Assembly (NCBI GenBank): GCA_035771165.1
Contig: JAWNZC010000322.1
Location: 1,271,001 to 1,335,000 of the forward strand
Direction: 5' to 3'
DNA: 64,000 nt
Origin: Paragorgia papillata
Lineage: Eukaryota > Cnidaria > Anthozoa > Scleralcyonacea > Coralliidae
Shown piece by piece: positions 9,314 through 20,550 of the stretch (the first letter of the stretch is position 1; each line of letters begins with the position of its first letter). The position numbers and the translations under genes are program-made. Under the pieces are notes generated by a model that ran no database searches, was not told the DNA's origin, and saw only the letters and a list, made by a program, of their open reading frames with translations.

Positions 9314-10370
9314 CTATCTCCTTGGAAAATTCGTCTTCTAATATTCAGTCTCAAGAGTTGTTCCTCCTGCGGTCAATTCCGTCCTCCATTCTTTCATACT
9401 TTCTACCAATAAGGAAGCTGTATTTTCCGCCACACCAAATATTTTTAAGCATTTCTGCAACCACGAGTGAGGTATCATGTCATATGCTTTCTTATAATCC
9501 ACCACGCCATTCCTAGCCCAATTTGACGCGTCTCTTACAGTTCCTCATTATCGTCTTATTGATTAATAACTGATCCTTTGTCCCACGTGCCCCTCTCCGA
9601 CAACCCTTTTGCTAATCTGGCAAGAGTTCATTCTCCTTCAAACAACTGTACATTTCATCAGCAAGGAGCCCAGTTAGAAGTTTCCACATAAGTGGCAGGC
9701 ATGTTATAGGTCTAAAGTTGGTTACAAGACTTTCCTGTTCTTTATCCTTCACAATCAGTGCCGTTCTTCCCAATGTCATCCAGTTTGGAACTACACGCTG
9801 GTATCTAAACACACTTGTAACTGTTCTGCTATTTTGTCGACACAAGATGTAAAGTTCTTCAACCAAAAACCTTGTAACCCATCTGGTCCTGGCGATTTCC
9901 AATTAGGCATTCTTCTCAACAACATCTTTATGTTAGCTGGTGAGATCAAAATGTGTTTTTTTTGTTTCTCTAAACCACTAACTTTACTTTCAACATTTCT
10001 CAGCCATTCTGCTTCTTCATTATGAGAAACTGAGTTATCCCAAATTCCACTCCAAAATTGCCTAGGTAATATATCGCTACCTCTCTCGATCCCATCAATC
10101 ATATCAGAAAGTTGTTTTTGGTTTGGCTGAAACAATATGTTTTGCCTAATACTGTTCCCCTCGGTTTTCATATATTTTGATCTTTTCATGCACCTACCGC
10201 TTTAACACATTGCTTCAGCTTCTCGGTCACCACTAACAGCCCTTTATATTTATACTCTATATTTATTTTCTAGTCCTGTTTTTACCTTCTCATTCAACCT
10301 TTCCGATACTTTGCAAGTTGACCCTTCAGGTAGATATGTTTCTTTAAACAGTTTTCTAGCAATTAATATA
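9314..10370 (-). pseudogene. N-terminal and RT-core half of the minus-strand restriction-endonuclease retrotransposon
   Basis: On the minus strand from about 10370: a Lys-rich helical segment (EKLKQCVKAVGA), QNILFQPNQKQLSDMIDG, then IKMLLRRMPNWKSPGPDGLQ (RT motif 0/1), FRPITCLPLMWKLLTG, motif A as WVDYKKAYDMIPHSWLQK near 9500, and motif B start NIRRRIFQGDS at about 9317-9350. The frame is broken several times. It continues at 4492 with LSPLLF after the intervening insertion is removed. The 5' limit near 10370 is approximate. Confidence 0.75.
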
Positions 10371-10429
10371 TCCAAAAGTTGTAAAAACTGTTTTAACAAA
10401 TCACAACACAGACTACAATCCACCGAAAC

Positions 10430-10860
10430 TTTTATTGACACCTTGAAAACATGCAGTACAAATACCTGACGACTATAGACTTGTGTCTTTTGATGTGAAA
10501 TCACTGTTTACCAGTATTCCACTTCAACTAGCACTTGGCTGCACAGAAACTGCACTTAAACGATCCACTGGTGAGCCACCTATATAGATGACATATACCT
10601 ATATAGATGACATTATGGAACTACTTGCACTTTGTCTAACCTCTACCTACTTTCAATATAACGACAAACACTACAAACAACTACACGGCATGGCAATGGG
10701 ATCACATGCAGTCTCGGTTGTGGTTGCTGAAATCGTGATACAATCCATAGAGGAACAGGCCCTTGCCACCTACGACTTACACTGGAAAGTTGGTACACAA
10801 ACTTAGAACAACAATCATGCATTAAACCGATCACATGCAACCATTGCCAGCACCTTACAG
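10430..10860 (+). pseudogene. Penelope-like element reverse transcriptase fragment
   Basis: Plus-strand reading gives LVSFDVKSLFTSIPL (about 10480-10525), then DIMELLALCLTSTYFQYN and KHYKQLHGMAMGS, then VVVAEIVIQSIEEQALATY. This order matches Penelope-like RTs, whose core reads FDVxSLFTxIP..LHGxAMGSP. The expected proline after MGS is missing, the catalytic DD region is absent and a short direct duplication (ATATAGATGACAT) lies near 10581-10612. A decayed fragment. Confidence 0.75.
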
Positions 10861-10882
10861 AAGACTTATCCAAAACGCGTTA

Positions 10883-11048
10883 CAAACAAAAAAACAAACA
10901 AACAAACAAACAAACAAACAAACAAACAAACAAACAAACAAACAAACAAACAAACAAACAAACAAACAAACAAACAAACAAACAAACAAACAAACAAACA
11001 AACAAACAAACAAACAAACAAACAAACAAACAAACAAACAAACAAACA
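10883..11048 (+). repeat. (CAAA)n microsatellite
   Basis: About 40 tandem tetranucleotides, almost perfect. Open frames across it on both strands (Asn-Lys-Gln-Thr or Cys-Leu-Phe-Val repeats) are artefacts. Confidence 0.95.
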
Positions 11049-11238
11049 GTAGATTTTTTTTGGATTTTTTTCCCGACAACACCGACAAACAAATACCAAC
11101 AGCACCAACCCACGAACAACACCCACCTCCCCGACAACACCCACCACAGATTCCACGCATACCGCAATCGTGACATAATGAACCGGACACATGCATAAAT
11201 ATAAATATAAATAGGCCAACCCGTGACAGAAACCTTTC

Positions 11239-11288
11239 ACTTGACTCTGAAGATAACTGCCGCTGTGGCCGTCGAAACGTCTGTCACT
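11239..11288 (+). ncRNA. candidate hammerhead ribozyme remnant of a Penelope-like element
   Basis: CTGAAGA (11247-11253), about 20 nt able to form a weak stem, then GAAAC directly followed by GTC (11274-11281): the conserved core order of a type I hammerhead with a very short stem III. GAC before the first box can pair with GTC after the cleavage site to give stem I, with a U-U mismatch next to the core. Penelope-like elements are known to carry hammerheads in their terminal repeats, and Penelope RT lies about 400 bp upstream. This copy is decayed and may not be active. Confidence 0.5.
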
Positions 11289-11704
11289 ACCACCACAAAC
11301 AGTCTTAATTTCTCAAGACTATACTCTAATCTAGACGAGCAACTTTCTCAAACATGTTAAAAACTGTTTTGTCGACAAATATCAAGTTGCTAGCGGCTTT
11401 TCGCGGCCCAGTGAATATCCATCATTGTTATATAGCTAGGTTTTTGCTAGTCGTAACCCAGACTGCTATTGGTTCATTTATGATGGTCACGTGGGATTAA
11501 ACAAATCAAATGTTTCCCACGTGGGCAATATTGACCATGAATGAATGATAATATCAGGAAAACCTAATCACAAGTAGTGTTTTATGAAATTATAAAAGAA
11601 AACTAGTATAGAATACATCGTAAAATTATGAAGTAAGAGTATATGAGTTAATGATTATATAGTGTATTACAAAGATAAAAAAGTAAACTATAAAGTAATA
11701 TGGG

Positions 11705-12080
11705 TATGGTATTTTGAGAAGTTCATGTTTAAAGGCAGCCAATCGTTCTATCGATATTAAATTGAATGTCGAAGCATTATATTCTTTAGATGCTTGGTAG
11801 AGACGTTTTTGCTTCCCCCAATTTGTTTTGGGTTTACTAAGGTAGATATTGTCTTTGCGTCTAGTAGCATAAGTATGGTTAATATTAGTCAGTTTGAAAT
11901 CAAAATCTATTTAATTTAAATTTTTACACTTGAAGATTGTGTAAAAAGCGCCGGTATATAAGTGGTGCCAGTGTAGTTTATTGAGGGCTTCAGTTGAGGA
12001 AGTAAAAAGAGGAACATCAACGATAGTTTTAGCAGCTTTATTTTGAAGAATTTGAAGTTGGTCCATAAGAGTCGAGTTAT
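11705..12080 (-). pseudogene. C-terminal fragment of a non-LTR reverse transcriptase
   Basis: Minus-strand reading gives MDQLQILQNKAAKTIVDVP, STEALNKLHWHHL and FTIFKCKNLN. In another frame it continues as ATRRKDNIYLSKPKTNWGKQ and ends near LAAFKHELLKIPY. This is the conserved tail of CR1/L2/RTE-type RTs (LQ.LQN.AA.I, then TR....L..P...WG...). At least one frameshift; no catalytic part. Confidence 0.65.
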
Positions 12081-12099
12081 TTCTGTCACCGTCGATGTG

Positions 12100-12240
12100 A
12101 CTGCGGACCGCCGGCATACCGGCGCAATCTGTTGCCATTAAAAATCATCCTTGCCGGCGTTATTACTGTAGGTCGCAGGCTAAGTCGCCCGCAGGACGCC
12201 GACAAACCGTCGGCTCTTGCGGCTATATGGAAACCAGGCT
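12100..12240. repeat. MITE end related to the 18006-18314 element
   Basis: GC-rich with short internal palindromes (CCGCCGGCATACCGGCG), ending in ATATGGAAACCAGGCT followed by TAA. The same terminal sequence ends the element at 18314. The matching left end is not visible, so this copy is truncated. Confidence 0.5.
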
Positions 12241-12244
12241 TAAG

Positions 12245-13300
12245 TGTATACTATTCACCTCCACTTCAGTGAATAAATTGTTAATTAATGAAAGAAATGT
12301 TCGATCATGATCAAACGTTCTTCATCTGGCTTAAATGATTGTGATTTCTGTAATTTTATGATTGATCATGGGTCAGATAAATATGCTATGAAAGTTACGA
12401 CTTTATTTTGTGGTAAAATCTAATAAAATGACTGTATTTTATCTTGTTTTGGCGTATCTTCATGAATCGTGCATATCATCAGTTTATTAAAATTATTAAG
12501 TTCATGTATATTCGCTAATCCTGCATGCTTTGTTGCTATTTGTCGCGTCACTCGCGTGCGCAATTTTAAAAAGTAGCGAGATGGCATCTTCACGGCAATG
12601 TTTCATACATTCTAGGGGGTACCGATATATTGAGTTTCGATTGTACATGCAGCGATCACAAACAGCATTAAAAAATTTTAGATTTTTTTTTATTTTGACA
12701 GGCTTTATATACTTATGGGAAAATTTGTGACGTGTTCCAGCTGTTGTACGTACTATTAGCGATGTACATACATAGGGGTTAGGGGAAACGGTCTCCCGCT
12801 AACATATAATTTCAGATAATTCTACAAACATTGTCGGTTGACTTTAAAATTCTTAATAAACGCGTCGGTCCGCATTGATCTTAAAATTGTTTTTACTGTA
12901 ATAATAGAGGAAGAATTGTCGGGTTTTGAAAATATTTATTTTTATAATTATATTTGACAAAGCAGAAAAGGGTCCCCTTTTAGTGCGACAAATTAAATAT
13001 GCAAATAAAGCTACTTGAAAAAATGTAAAATATAAGTGATATATAAAACATGACGATTTCCTATCTGATTCACAAATATTGATTTTTCTGTCATAAATTA
13101 TTATTGATCTGATACTGTAACATACAATGCCCAACGGAACATATACAGTAATGTGCGCCTATATCTTATTATACAGTTTCAATAATGTACACAGGATATA
13201 AATGAAAATAGATTAAGCCGCTCGAACTCAATTCAACTTGGGTTACCCTCAAGCCATATACCACCAACTCAATCTGGAAATCCTAAATCACCGAGCTTTT
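12245..13300. other. intergenic, nothing supported
   Basis: AT-rich sequence without recognisable domain or structure. A minus-strand frame at 12853-13134 has only AT-driven composition. Confidence 0.4.
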
Positions 13301-13311
13301 GGTTCGAGTTG

Positions 13312-13450
13312 GAAATTAACAATTAGACAACGAGCCCGTGTTTTCTATGTATAGGTTTAGTTCAAGATCGCAGAGGTTGCCTAAAAAAACTGAGATACTG
13401 AGTTCGTTATCACAGAGGTTGTCTAAAAAACACTTCAGTCGCGATGATAA
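13312..13450. repeat. AATTAGACAACGAG-type repeat, degenerate copy
   Basis: Starts ACAATTAGACAACGAGCCCG and contains two similar CGCAGAGGTTG(C/T)CTAAAAAA units. Related to the palindromic copy at 13816-13890. Confidence 0.4.
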
Positions 13451-13815
13451 ATCCTTTAATCACATTCGCGTGACCATTGATTAACCCTTATTTTCCCAAC
13501 CACGCATAAATCAAGTTAATTGCCCCGGGCTAATTAACAGTTGACTCTGTTGACAACGTAGAAAAAGCATTTTTACGTTGTAAAGACAACGCAGAACCTG
13601 AATCACTACAGAAGCCTTGGGAAGGCTTAACCTTACTCTCGCGACTAACATAGATTGAACAATTGTATCTCTTCAAGAATTTAAGAACAAGGTGAGTCCA
13701 TGCGGTAATGCATCTTGAAATTTGAAATTTGAATGTATAAATACACCACCATTTAATATCACTGTTAAACTTTTTACCGTAGCCGTAGTCCGTTGTCTGA
13801 ATCTCAAAGTCCCTA

Positions 13816-13890
13816 ATTAGACAACGAGACCGAGTTTTCTATCTCTATGAGCTGATAGTCAACGAGGCGAAGCCGAGTTGTCTAATTGTT
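13816..13890. repeat. palindromic MITE, AATTAGACAACGAG family
   Basis: AATTAGACAACGAGACCGAG is matched by GCCGAGTTGTCTAATTGTTT in inverse orientation, around a short centre. Same style as 28413-28502 and 37801-37911, which begin with an ATTAGTCACC arm. Confidence 0.55.
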
Positions 13891-14354
13891 TTAGTATCAA
13901 CATGCATAAACAACTTTTCGTTAACGTAAATAAGTCTTATCGAACATTGTTCCAAATTTTCAGATAGTTTTACCTTTTTGTTTGCAGAAGTCTCCCCGTA
14001 CAAAATGTAGAGTAGGGACTTTAAGGAAACACAACGACTATACGACTAGCTCGATGGCACATGATAAACAATCGCTCACAAAAAAACGGGATTGTAATTA
14101 ATTTGCTTCAAATTTGGTGTAGATATACTCCATAGGCATAAGCGAATTCATTTTCTTATTCGAAAATGTCAAACTGAACAATTTTCCATTACTTTCGGGC
14201 CAATGTTTTCGTGATTTCATCACTCGTATATAAATTTTAGCGGACGCCATGTTTGGCCTAGTTTCCAGGTTTTGCTTGCAGCGTGAATATGTCGTGGCTT
14301 CTGATTGGTCAGGATATGAATATTCCAGTTATAAGAAGGTTTGTCATTGGATAA

Positions 14355-14395
14355 CACTACTAGTGGTCTATCACCAATAGACCACTAGTAGCTCA
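14355..14395. repeat. short palindrome
   Basis: ACTACTAGTGGTCTAT, a 4-nt loop CACC, then AATAGACCACTAGTAG: an almost perfect hairpin inside the 13495-14489 element, flanked by CATTGG / CCAATCAG. Confidence 0.7.
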
Positions 14396-15414
14396 GCCAA
14401 TCAGAATGCCGAATTTGTAATAGACCACCAGTTGTTTGATACTAATATATATTAGCCCGGGGCATTAACTTGATTTATGCGTGGTTGGGAGTAATTATTA
14501 TAGCCTGCGAGCCGGCTCTTGGGTATGGCGGGAAGTGAAATATAATTATTATAAATAAACAACCGCGGTACATCAAAGAAAACCGAGGTGATCGTGAACT
14601 AAAACGATATATTTCCATTCATTTGCTATATGCTAAAGATGCAATAAAAAGTTTCAAGAAACATCTGTTTTAGCTTGTAATATATAGTTTATATCACGAA
14701 ATCTAGCTTGTCATAAGCGTAATTTTGAATTGTGTTTTGTTCGCAGTTATTTTGCTTTGAACGAACACTGATAAACAATTTAACGATCTTAATACCATTA
14801 ATAATTTTCATAGCTCTAACTGTTTTATAGCTGCATGTTTTTGTTTTCTGTAGAACTTATTGCTTCGCGTAACTTCATGTTCATTTTCTTTGTCATGCAT
14901 GCATTTGCCAACTCCAGCATGTTTAGACGCAATTGGTGTTACTTAAAACGGAGCAACCGCGCTGACTTTACTGATCATATACTACTTCTGATTGGCCAAA
15001 AGGTTCTATCAGCGCATATAAACTCCTGCAATAGCCCATCAAATCCAAGGATTTGTGATAGAAACTCGTAAATTTATACTAACACGCTATAATGCACGCA
15101 TGCGTTGGGATAGCGCGTACATGCATATAAGCTGGCCAGTAAACACGGTTATATATACTGACTATAGCTTTAGGGTTGTTTTTTTAGTTAGGTAACAGTG
15201 CATGCATGTCAGTGGTTGAACTGCATCGGGACTATATATACCAGTCGCTTCTTTAGCAGGCAACTTTTGACTCGAACGCGAATCCAAATTCAAAGGGGTA
15301 CGTTATTCCCGTTCTATCCTTAAAGATGTAGCTTTACATGATTGATGTAAAAGACTGAGAGGATTTGTATATATCCGAGAGTGGAAAAAGTAGAGTGCGG
15401 CGTAGGCAATATTA

Positions 15415-15801
15415 GGGACCTTAAGATGCTACGACGACGATGGGGCTTAAAAAGCAACATAAATTCTATAACTAAAAAAGTCACGGTTATAGTAACTATT
15501 ATATTTGATATTTGAAGTTAGTTTAATGACTTTGAAAACGTCCCAGTGTTGCTAAAATCATTGTAGAGTTTGTATTGGGATCAATGTCAAGGGACAGTTT
15601 TCATCTTTTGGTGAGTTGACATCGTCCTGAATCAGAAAATGCTCTATAAGTGGCGTTATACAAAGAACGAGGACGGTGTTGAGATTACTCATTTACTCTT
15701 GGGATTACAAATTATTCAGTCTCTTTGTTTCACAACTAGATCTGAATTCTTTTCATGGAGGACGCCGTCGTTGAGTTGCCGTCGTAGCATCTTAAGGTCC
15801 C
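15415..15801. mobile_element. Tc1/mariner-type MITE (TA TSD)
   Basis: 387 bp. Terminal inverted repeats GGGACCTTAAGATGCTACGA and its complement at the right end, flanked on both sides by TA (15413-15414 and 15802-15803). No transposase; the interior open frame has no domain. Confidence 0.75.
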
Positions 15802-15803
15802 TA

Positions 15804-18002
15804 GTGTTTTGGATAGATCAGCGAGAAGGTGGTAAACTGTCGAGATTTGTAGCGACGAAATACTAGCTGATGAAGGGCTCCCCACTCAATGGAAACGTCA
15901 GTATATTCCGTTACTGAAAACCTCGACAGTTTCATGCCGCCTTTTTCGATATGTATATACACGTATCTAGAGAGATATAGAGTGCATGTGCACGTTATCT
16001 TTCTGCCGTTTATCTTATAGTCACGTCTACATGTTTTATTATATATTCCACTGCTAAAATTATGCATGAGTATATATAGGAGTCTGATATGTTCCTTGAT
16101 TGATCAATTTATTATTACTATTAAACGCTAAGCTTTAGCAGATGTGATTCGATATGGAAATTTCTATAATCATGACACATCACGAGTCAAATCAACCACG
16201 ATCTCTGTAGTAAACCTGCATGTGCATGCACACATGCATGCATCACACACACAACATGCACACAAACAATTAAACTACTCTGTTACAGAATCCACACTAT
16301 TCTTAAGATTTTTCCAATATTCTGCGGGAAACTCGAGAATTACATATATGAAAGAAACTTCAGCGACTCTTGTGCAAACGATGCATGGTATTTGTAATTA
16401 AGATTGTGGCACTGTGTGGGCTTGCATATATATTCAATTGACACCTATATAGATCAAGGTTTCCAGTGTATACTGCATGCAGGTGCATATATGCATGCAT
16501 GGTACATATAAACGAGTGTCTCCCAAGAATTGCATAATTGTATCGAGATTACGTTGGCGCGGTTTCAAGGTAAGTGCATTTAAACGAACATTGTCGTATA
16601 TTACGCCGTTATACATACAAGCGTACGGTCGTAAAACGTTCCATATATATTGACAACTTTTCAAAAAGTGCTTCATAATTTGGAGGTGTAGAGGATCAAA
16701 TTATATATACTTGAGACGTGAAGATCTCCAACTTATACGCTTTTGAATGAGTAACGTGAAATAGTATTTTATCATGCATGCAATTGCTAATGCCGAAAAA
16801 TAAGGGAATATCAAATTCCTTCGCCAGATTTTTTCGCCATCTCAAAGTTCTATAATTGCTAATGAAAGGATATTATATCCTGCGTGAAATGCAGGATGTA
16901 GCTTAATCGTATCCAATAACATAGTTTAAAACATAAGACATTTTTATCTTAATTATATATACCTCATCGATGTGTATATACCTAGAAATCAATTTTCAAA
17001 TTGCAGATATTGCATGACTAAGATCAAAACATCTCTGCTCGGCCATAAGTCACATAGAATATTGCATTAAGAATGGAGACGTTCTTTTCGTATTGCAAAA
17101 AGTCGAATATCAACCTCTATGTTTATTATTTGATCCGTTACTGTAAAACAAAATCTAAGATATATGCAAGACAAGAATATCAGTTAAAAAATCCTGTTGA
17201 GATTTGACAATGGAGGGGGTGTTTATAAATGAGGCCCGTCCTAAACTTATATTCTGGCCTATAATCACAGCTAGTATAGACTGCACTAAACAGAACTAAC
17301 AATTTTTGGAAGTCGCGCAAAGCATGTAAACCTGTAAGTCTGGTTTGGATCTTCTAACAGCCGTATAATAAAGCGGTATTTTTCGTGCATAATATCAAAT
17401 CACTTGAAAATAATGCCTTCCTCACCGTTAGAAGTACACTATAACCCCGAATTGAATATCGTACAGCCTATAGACCCATCATGTTTGAAAACGCTACACA
17501 GACAACATTATTAGTACAATGTCTAGAATTTTATTTCTTTGTATGCAGCATGGGAACATATATACATGCATGCACAATAATTATACGGATTCTTTCGCTT
17601 TGCTCTTGTTGGGTTTTTTTGTAGGGGACAAATTCTTATATAAATTATATAATTTTTGTTAATTACCATGCACTCTAATAATAAACGGCGGGACTTCGGT
17701 CAACGTTGTCCTCGAAGATCATAGCCGCTCTGGCGTCATACGCAACGAGTCTGATATGATAAACCATATGTCATACAATTTCTACGATTGCTGCATGCAT
17801 GATGTAAACTATACCTTGTAGATTTTCCTGGTAAAACTCAATATCTTGAGAAATTTCCTGCATGCCGTTAGATTTATATATATATATATATATGCGGAGA
17901 GGGAAGAGAGTGCACATACTATAGTTGGCCAACCAAAACATGCATTGTAATGTTTTGAGATTCCACAGACAGTAAGATCACAGTACGTTTCAGTAAAATC
18001 GC
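15804..18002. other. intergenic, rich in TGCATGCA and TATATA words
   Basis: No coding or RNA gene seen. CATGCATG/TGCATGCA and (TA)n words are strikingly common, for example 16210-16262, 16470-16510 and 17870-17893. Frames at 16144-16401 and 16434-16676 are chance. Confidence 0.4.
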
Positions 18003-18005
18003 TTA

Positions 18006-18314
18006 AGCCCGGTTTCCATATTAACGCAACAATCGCCACGATCGTTCAAAAATGAACTGACGCAACGATCATATATGGAAACCACTGACGCAACGATCGC
18101 CACGATCGCCGAGATAGAAATGTTCTATCTCGGCAATCGTGGCGATCGCGATCGCAGTGATCGTTGCGTCAGTAACAGTGGTAATTTCCATATGATCGCT
18201 GTGATCGCTAAAAATTTATTTCTGAGCGATCGTGGCGATCGATGCGTTTAAAAGTAAACTAAACTAAACTAACTAAACTATTAACTACTAACTGGTTCAT
18301 ATGGAAACCAGGCT
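18006..18314. mobile_element. PIF/Harbinger-like MITE (TTA TSD)
   Basis: 309 bp. Ends AGCCCGGTTTCCATAT and ATATGGAAACCAGGCT are inverted repeats, flanked by TTA at 18003-18005 and 18315-18317; a 3-bp TTA/TAA duplication is typical of PIF/Harbinger. The interior is built of GCGATCG/CGATCGT words in inverted array (18075-18170). No transposase. A truncated relative ends at 12240. Confidence 0.7.
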
Positions 18315-18924
18315 TTATCGAGCAGCATGCGTACAAAATGAATGAAACACATCGTCGTAATATAGATTTTTTCTTTAAAAAAAGATTTAAAAAATTAGAT
18401 ATTAAAAGTGTCTGTATCTTGGACTCGGTGATATATAGTAAATGTATTAAAGCCATATTGTTGGCCAAGTTAAAGAGTATATATATATATATATAGCCAC
18501 TTCAGTATACCTAACGAATTCATTGCACGCTATATACATGTATAGTTGATGCCGAACTCACGAACTCAGAAAATTAAACATGATGTTGTTCATGCATTCG
18601 CAATCATGCAGTAAGGACCCACTTTGCTTATATCAGTGTACACTGCATCTATATATGGAACGCGTTTTACTTCCTTTGGAGAAAAATATATTATGCTTTT
18701 ATTACATTACAAATTTGTATAGGGAATAGTTTTTATACTGTATACGAGTATATTTAGTTTAATTATTTTTCAAAATTGTGATTTTAATAAAGTTGTTTAC
18801 GACGGAATACTGGCGCCATCTGCACGCACCGCGACAAGTTTTACCTAAGGCCAAGAGACCTTTTAAGCTGTCGCTTAGCTTTTCTTTTAGTATGTACATA
18901 AAATATAGTGCATTAGTGCGATTA

Positions 18925-19136
18925 ACGCTTTCAACATTTCATGCAACATCGTTCACCATTGTTGAACGCATGTTGAACGAAAATTTGAACATGTTCAAAT
19001 TTCGTTCAACATCATTCAACACCATTCAACAACGTTCAACATCATTCAACAGGGTGGCCAAACGCTCTCAACATGTTGAATCACGGTTGAATTCAACAAT
19101 ATGTTGAACGATGTTGAATGAAATGTTGAAAGCGTT
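18925..19136. mobile_element. palindromic MITE built of TTCAACAT words
   Basis: Left end AACGCTTTCAACATTTCATG is mirrored by the right end (CATTTCAACGCTTT-like complement at 19107-19136). The interior is a chain of GTTCAACAT / ATGTTGAAC words, so almost the entire 210 bp can fold back. Frames through it encode only repeats. Confidence 0.7.
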
Positions 19137-19604
19137 TTTAAACTGTTAGATATTCTCCATAAACTACGTCATAACATGACAGAATGTGTCAGGTTAAGAT
19201 TGAAATGAATATATGGTGTATAAATATAAGTATATACTAAGTAAATTTCGACGGTTAACTTTGGCAGTTGTTTTGCATGGTAACCCACGACACAAAACTC
19301 CATTAATATGTTTTAATGAAAAAATCCTGTCAAACGCGGAAGTATTAAGTAAACATTTGTGAAATTTATGTTTTATTTGGGTAAATAGAGATCAGTTCAG
19401 TGCAATTTTAAGAAACAACAGTGCTAATCCAACAAGCGTCAAGAGAATTTCTTTGCAACTGATTACAACACAACTGAGTGCTTTGATTAATGTTTCATAA
19501 AGTTCTTAGTGCCAGCATTGCTTAAGTTCATAAAGCTAAGGGTAACTATAGTATGTATTATGCAAAATCGCTTTATTTTGTTTGTGAATGAGATTTTGAT
19601 TTCC

Positions 19605-19680
19605 GTGAATGAATGAATTAACTTTATTTAAAGCCTCGAAATCTTACTCTGCAGACTGAGTAATCTGACAAAGTTTTGTG
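19605..19680 (-). repeat. 3' end of a CR1/L2-like element
   Basis: TGAATGAATGAATTAACTTT is the reverse complement of the AATAAAGTTATTCATTCATTC ending of the 8586 element (one-base differences). It implies a 3' tail fragment on the minus strand. No RT sequence remains upstream. Confidence 0.5.
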
Positions 19681-19825
19681 TCAGTTGATAGGGAGTCATG
19701 TTTAATGAAACAAAATAATATATTATACATTGTCGTAAATGTGGAACAACAAAATCGATTTTATAACAACAACTTAATTTTTAGCATTAATCGTTTCATT
19801 GCATTGTGTTCTATTATCACTGTTA

Positions 19826-20018
19826 TAGACCTTATTAAAAAATGGCCGCCGAATTAGAATTATTTTATGTGCATATATAAATTAGTCCTTATGACCTCGT
19901 TTTAAAGTAAAAATTATTTTGAATTTCACACATGAAAACGAGTTCATAAGGGCTAATTTATAATTATATATGTATATAAAAGAATTTCAATTCGGCGACC
20001 ATTTTTGAATAAGGTCTA
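19826..20018. mobile_element. MITE with TAGACCTTATT ends (TA TSD)
   Basis: Left end TAGACCTTATTAAAAAATGG and right end ATTTTTGAATAAGGTCTA are inverted repeats flanked by TA. An inner pair, TAGTCCTTATGACCTCGTTT and AAACGAGTTCATAAGGGCTA, extends the palindrome. Confidence 0.7.
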
Positions 20019-20074
20019 TAGGGGGTCTTTCTGGCTTTGTCACTGACAAATGGCAAAAAATGCCATAAAAGTAT

Positions 20075-20350
20075 GGCGGCTTTATCACACTATGGGGGGG
20101 GGGGGGGGGGGGGGGGGCGGGGGGGGGGCTCTTAATTATGCCTTTATTACACTATGGTGGCCTCATGGCTTTATTACACTATGGATGTCGCTTATGGCTT
20201 TATCACACTATGGGGGGGGGGGGGGGCTCTTATGGCTTTATCACACTATGGATGTCGCTTATGGCTTTATCACACTATGGGGGGGGGGGGGGGGCTCTTA
20301 TGCCTTTATCACACTATGGGGGCTTCTTATGGCTGTATTACACTAGAGGC
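20075..20350 (+). repeat. minisatellite TATGGCTTTATCACACTATGG with poly-G blocks
   Basis: Seven or eight degenerate units of GGCTTTATCACACTATGG separated by GATGTCGCTTAT, CTCTTAT or long G-runs (20094-20128, 20212-20226, 20279-20294). Overlapping frames in three phases are artefacts of the repeat. Confidence 0.9.
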
Positions 20351-20520
20351 CTCTTGTGGCTTTATTACTGCTATAGAATATATAGTGCTATGACATAAGG
20401 GGGATTTATGGACATTGTTAGTTATTTTTAAGATTGGTTTTATTATTTTACATTTTCTTCAAGGATCTTGCAACCCAACACCAGGAGCTTTTTTGAGTTT
20501 GTGCAAATTTTTTTTTCAAT

Positions 20521-20550
20521 CTTACGAGGGGGGTGGCGGGGGGGGGGGGG
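20521..20550 (+). repeat. G-rich tract
   Basis: ACGAGGGGGGTGGCGGGGGG, continuing as G to 20550. Potential G-quadruplex. Confidence 0.75.

Larger units (their letters stand above)
13495..14489. mobile_element. element bounded by about 40-bp inverted repeats
   Basis: The left arm starts CCCAACCACGCATAAATCAA and reaches CCCGGGCTAAT near 13535. The right arm at 14451-14489 is its near-perfect reverse complement. The 0.9-kb interior has no transposase. It holds other palindromes (13816-13890; 14355-14395), so it is either a composite non-autonomous transposon or two flanking copies of a short inverted element. Confidence 0.6.

Noticed and set aside
10835..11240. Long open frames on both strands across (CAAA)n
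   Set aside because: They encode only tetrapeptide repeats from the microsatellite.
11400..11575. Inverted CACGTGGG words suggesting a MITE
   Set aside because: The pairing is short and shifted; ends and TSD not clear.
12853..13134. 93-residue minus-strand frame
   Set aside because: AT-driven Ile/Phe/Tyr-rich composition, no motif, no splice or start support.
20050..20398. Three overlapping Gly-rich frames
   Set aside because: All are translations of the poly-G minisatellite.
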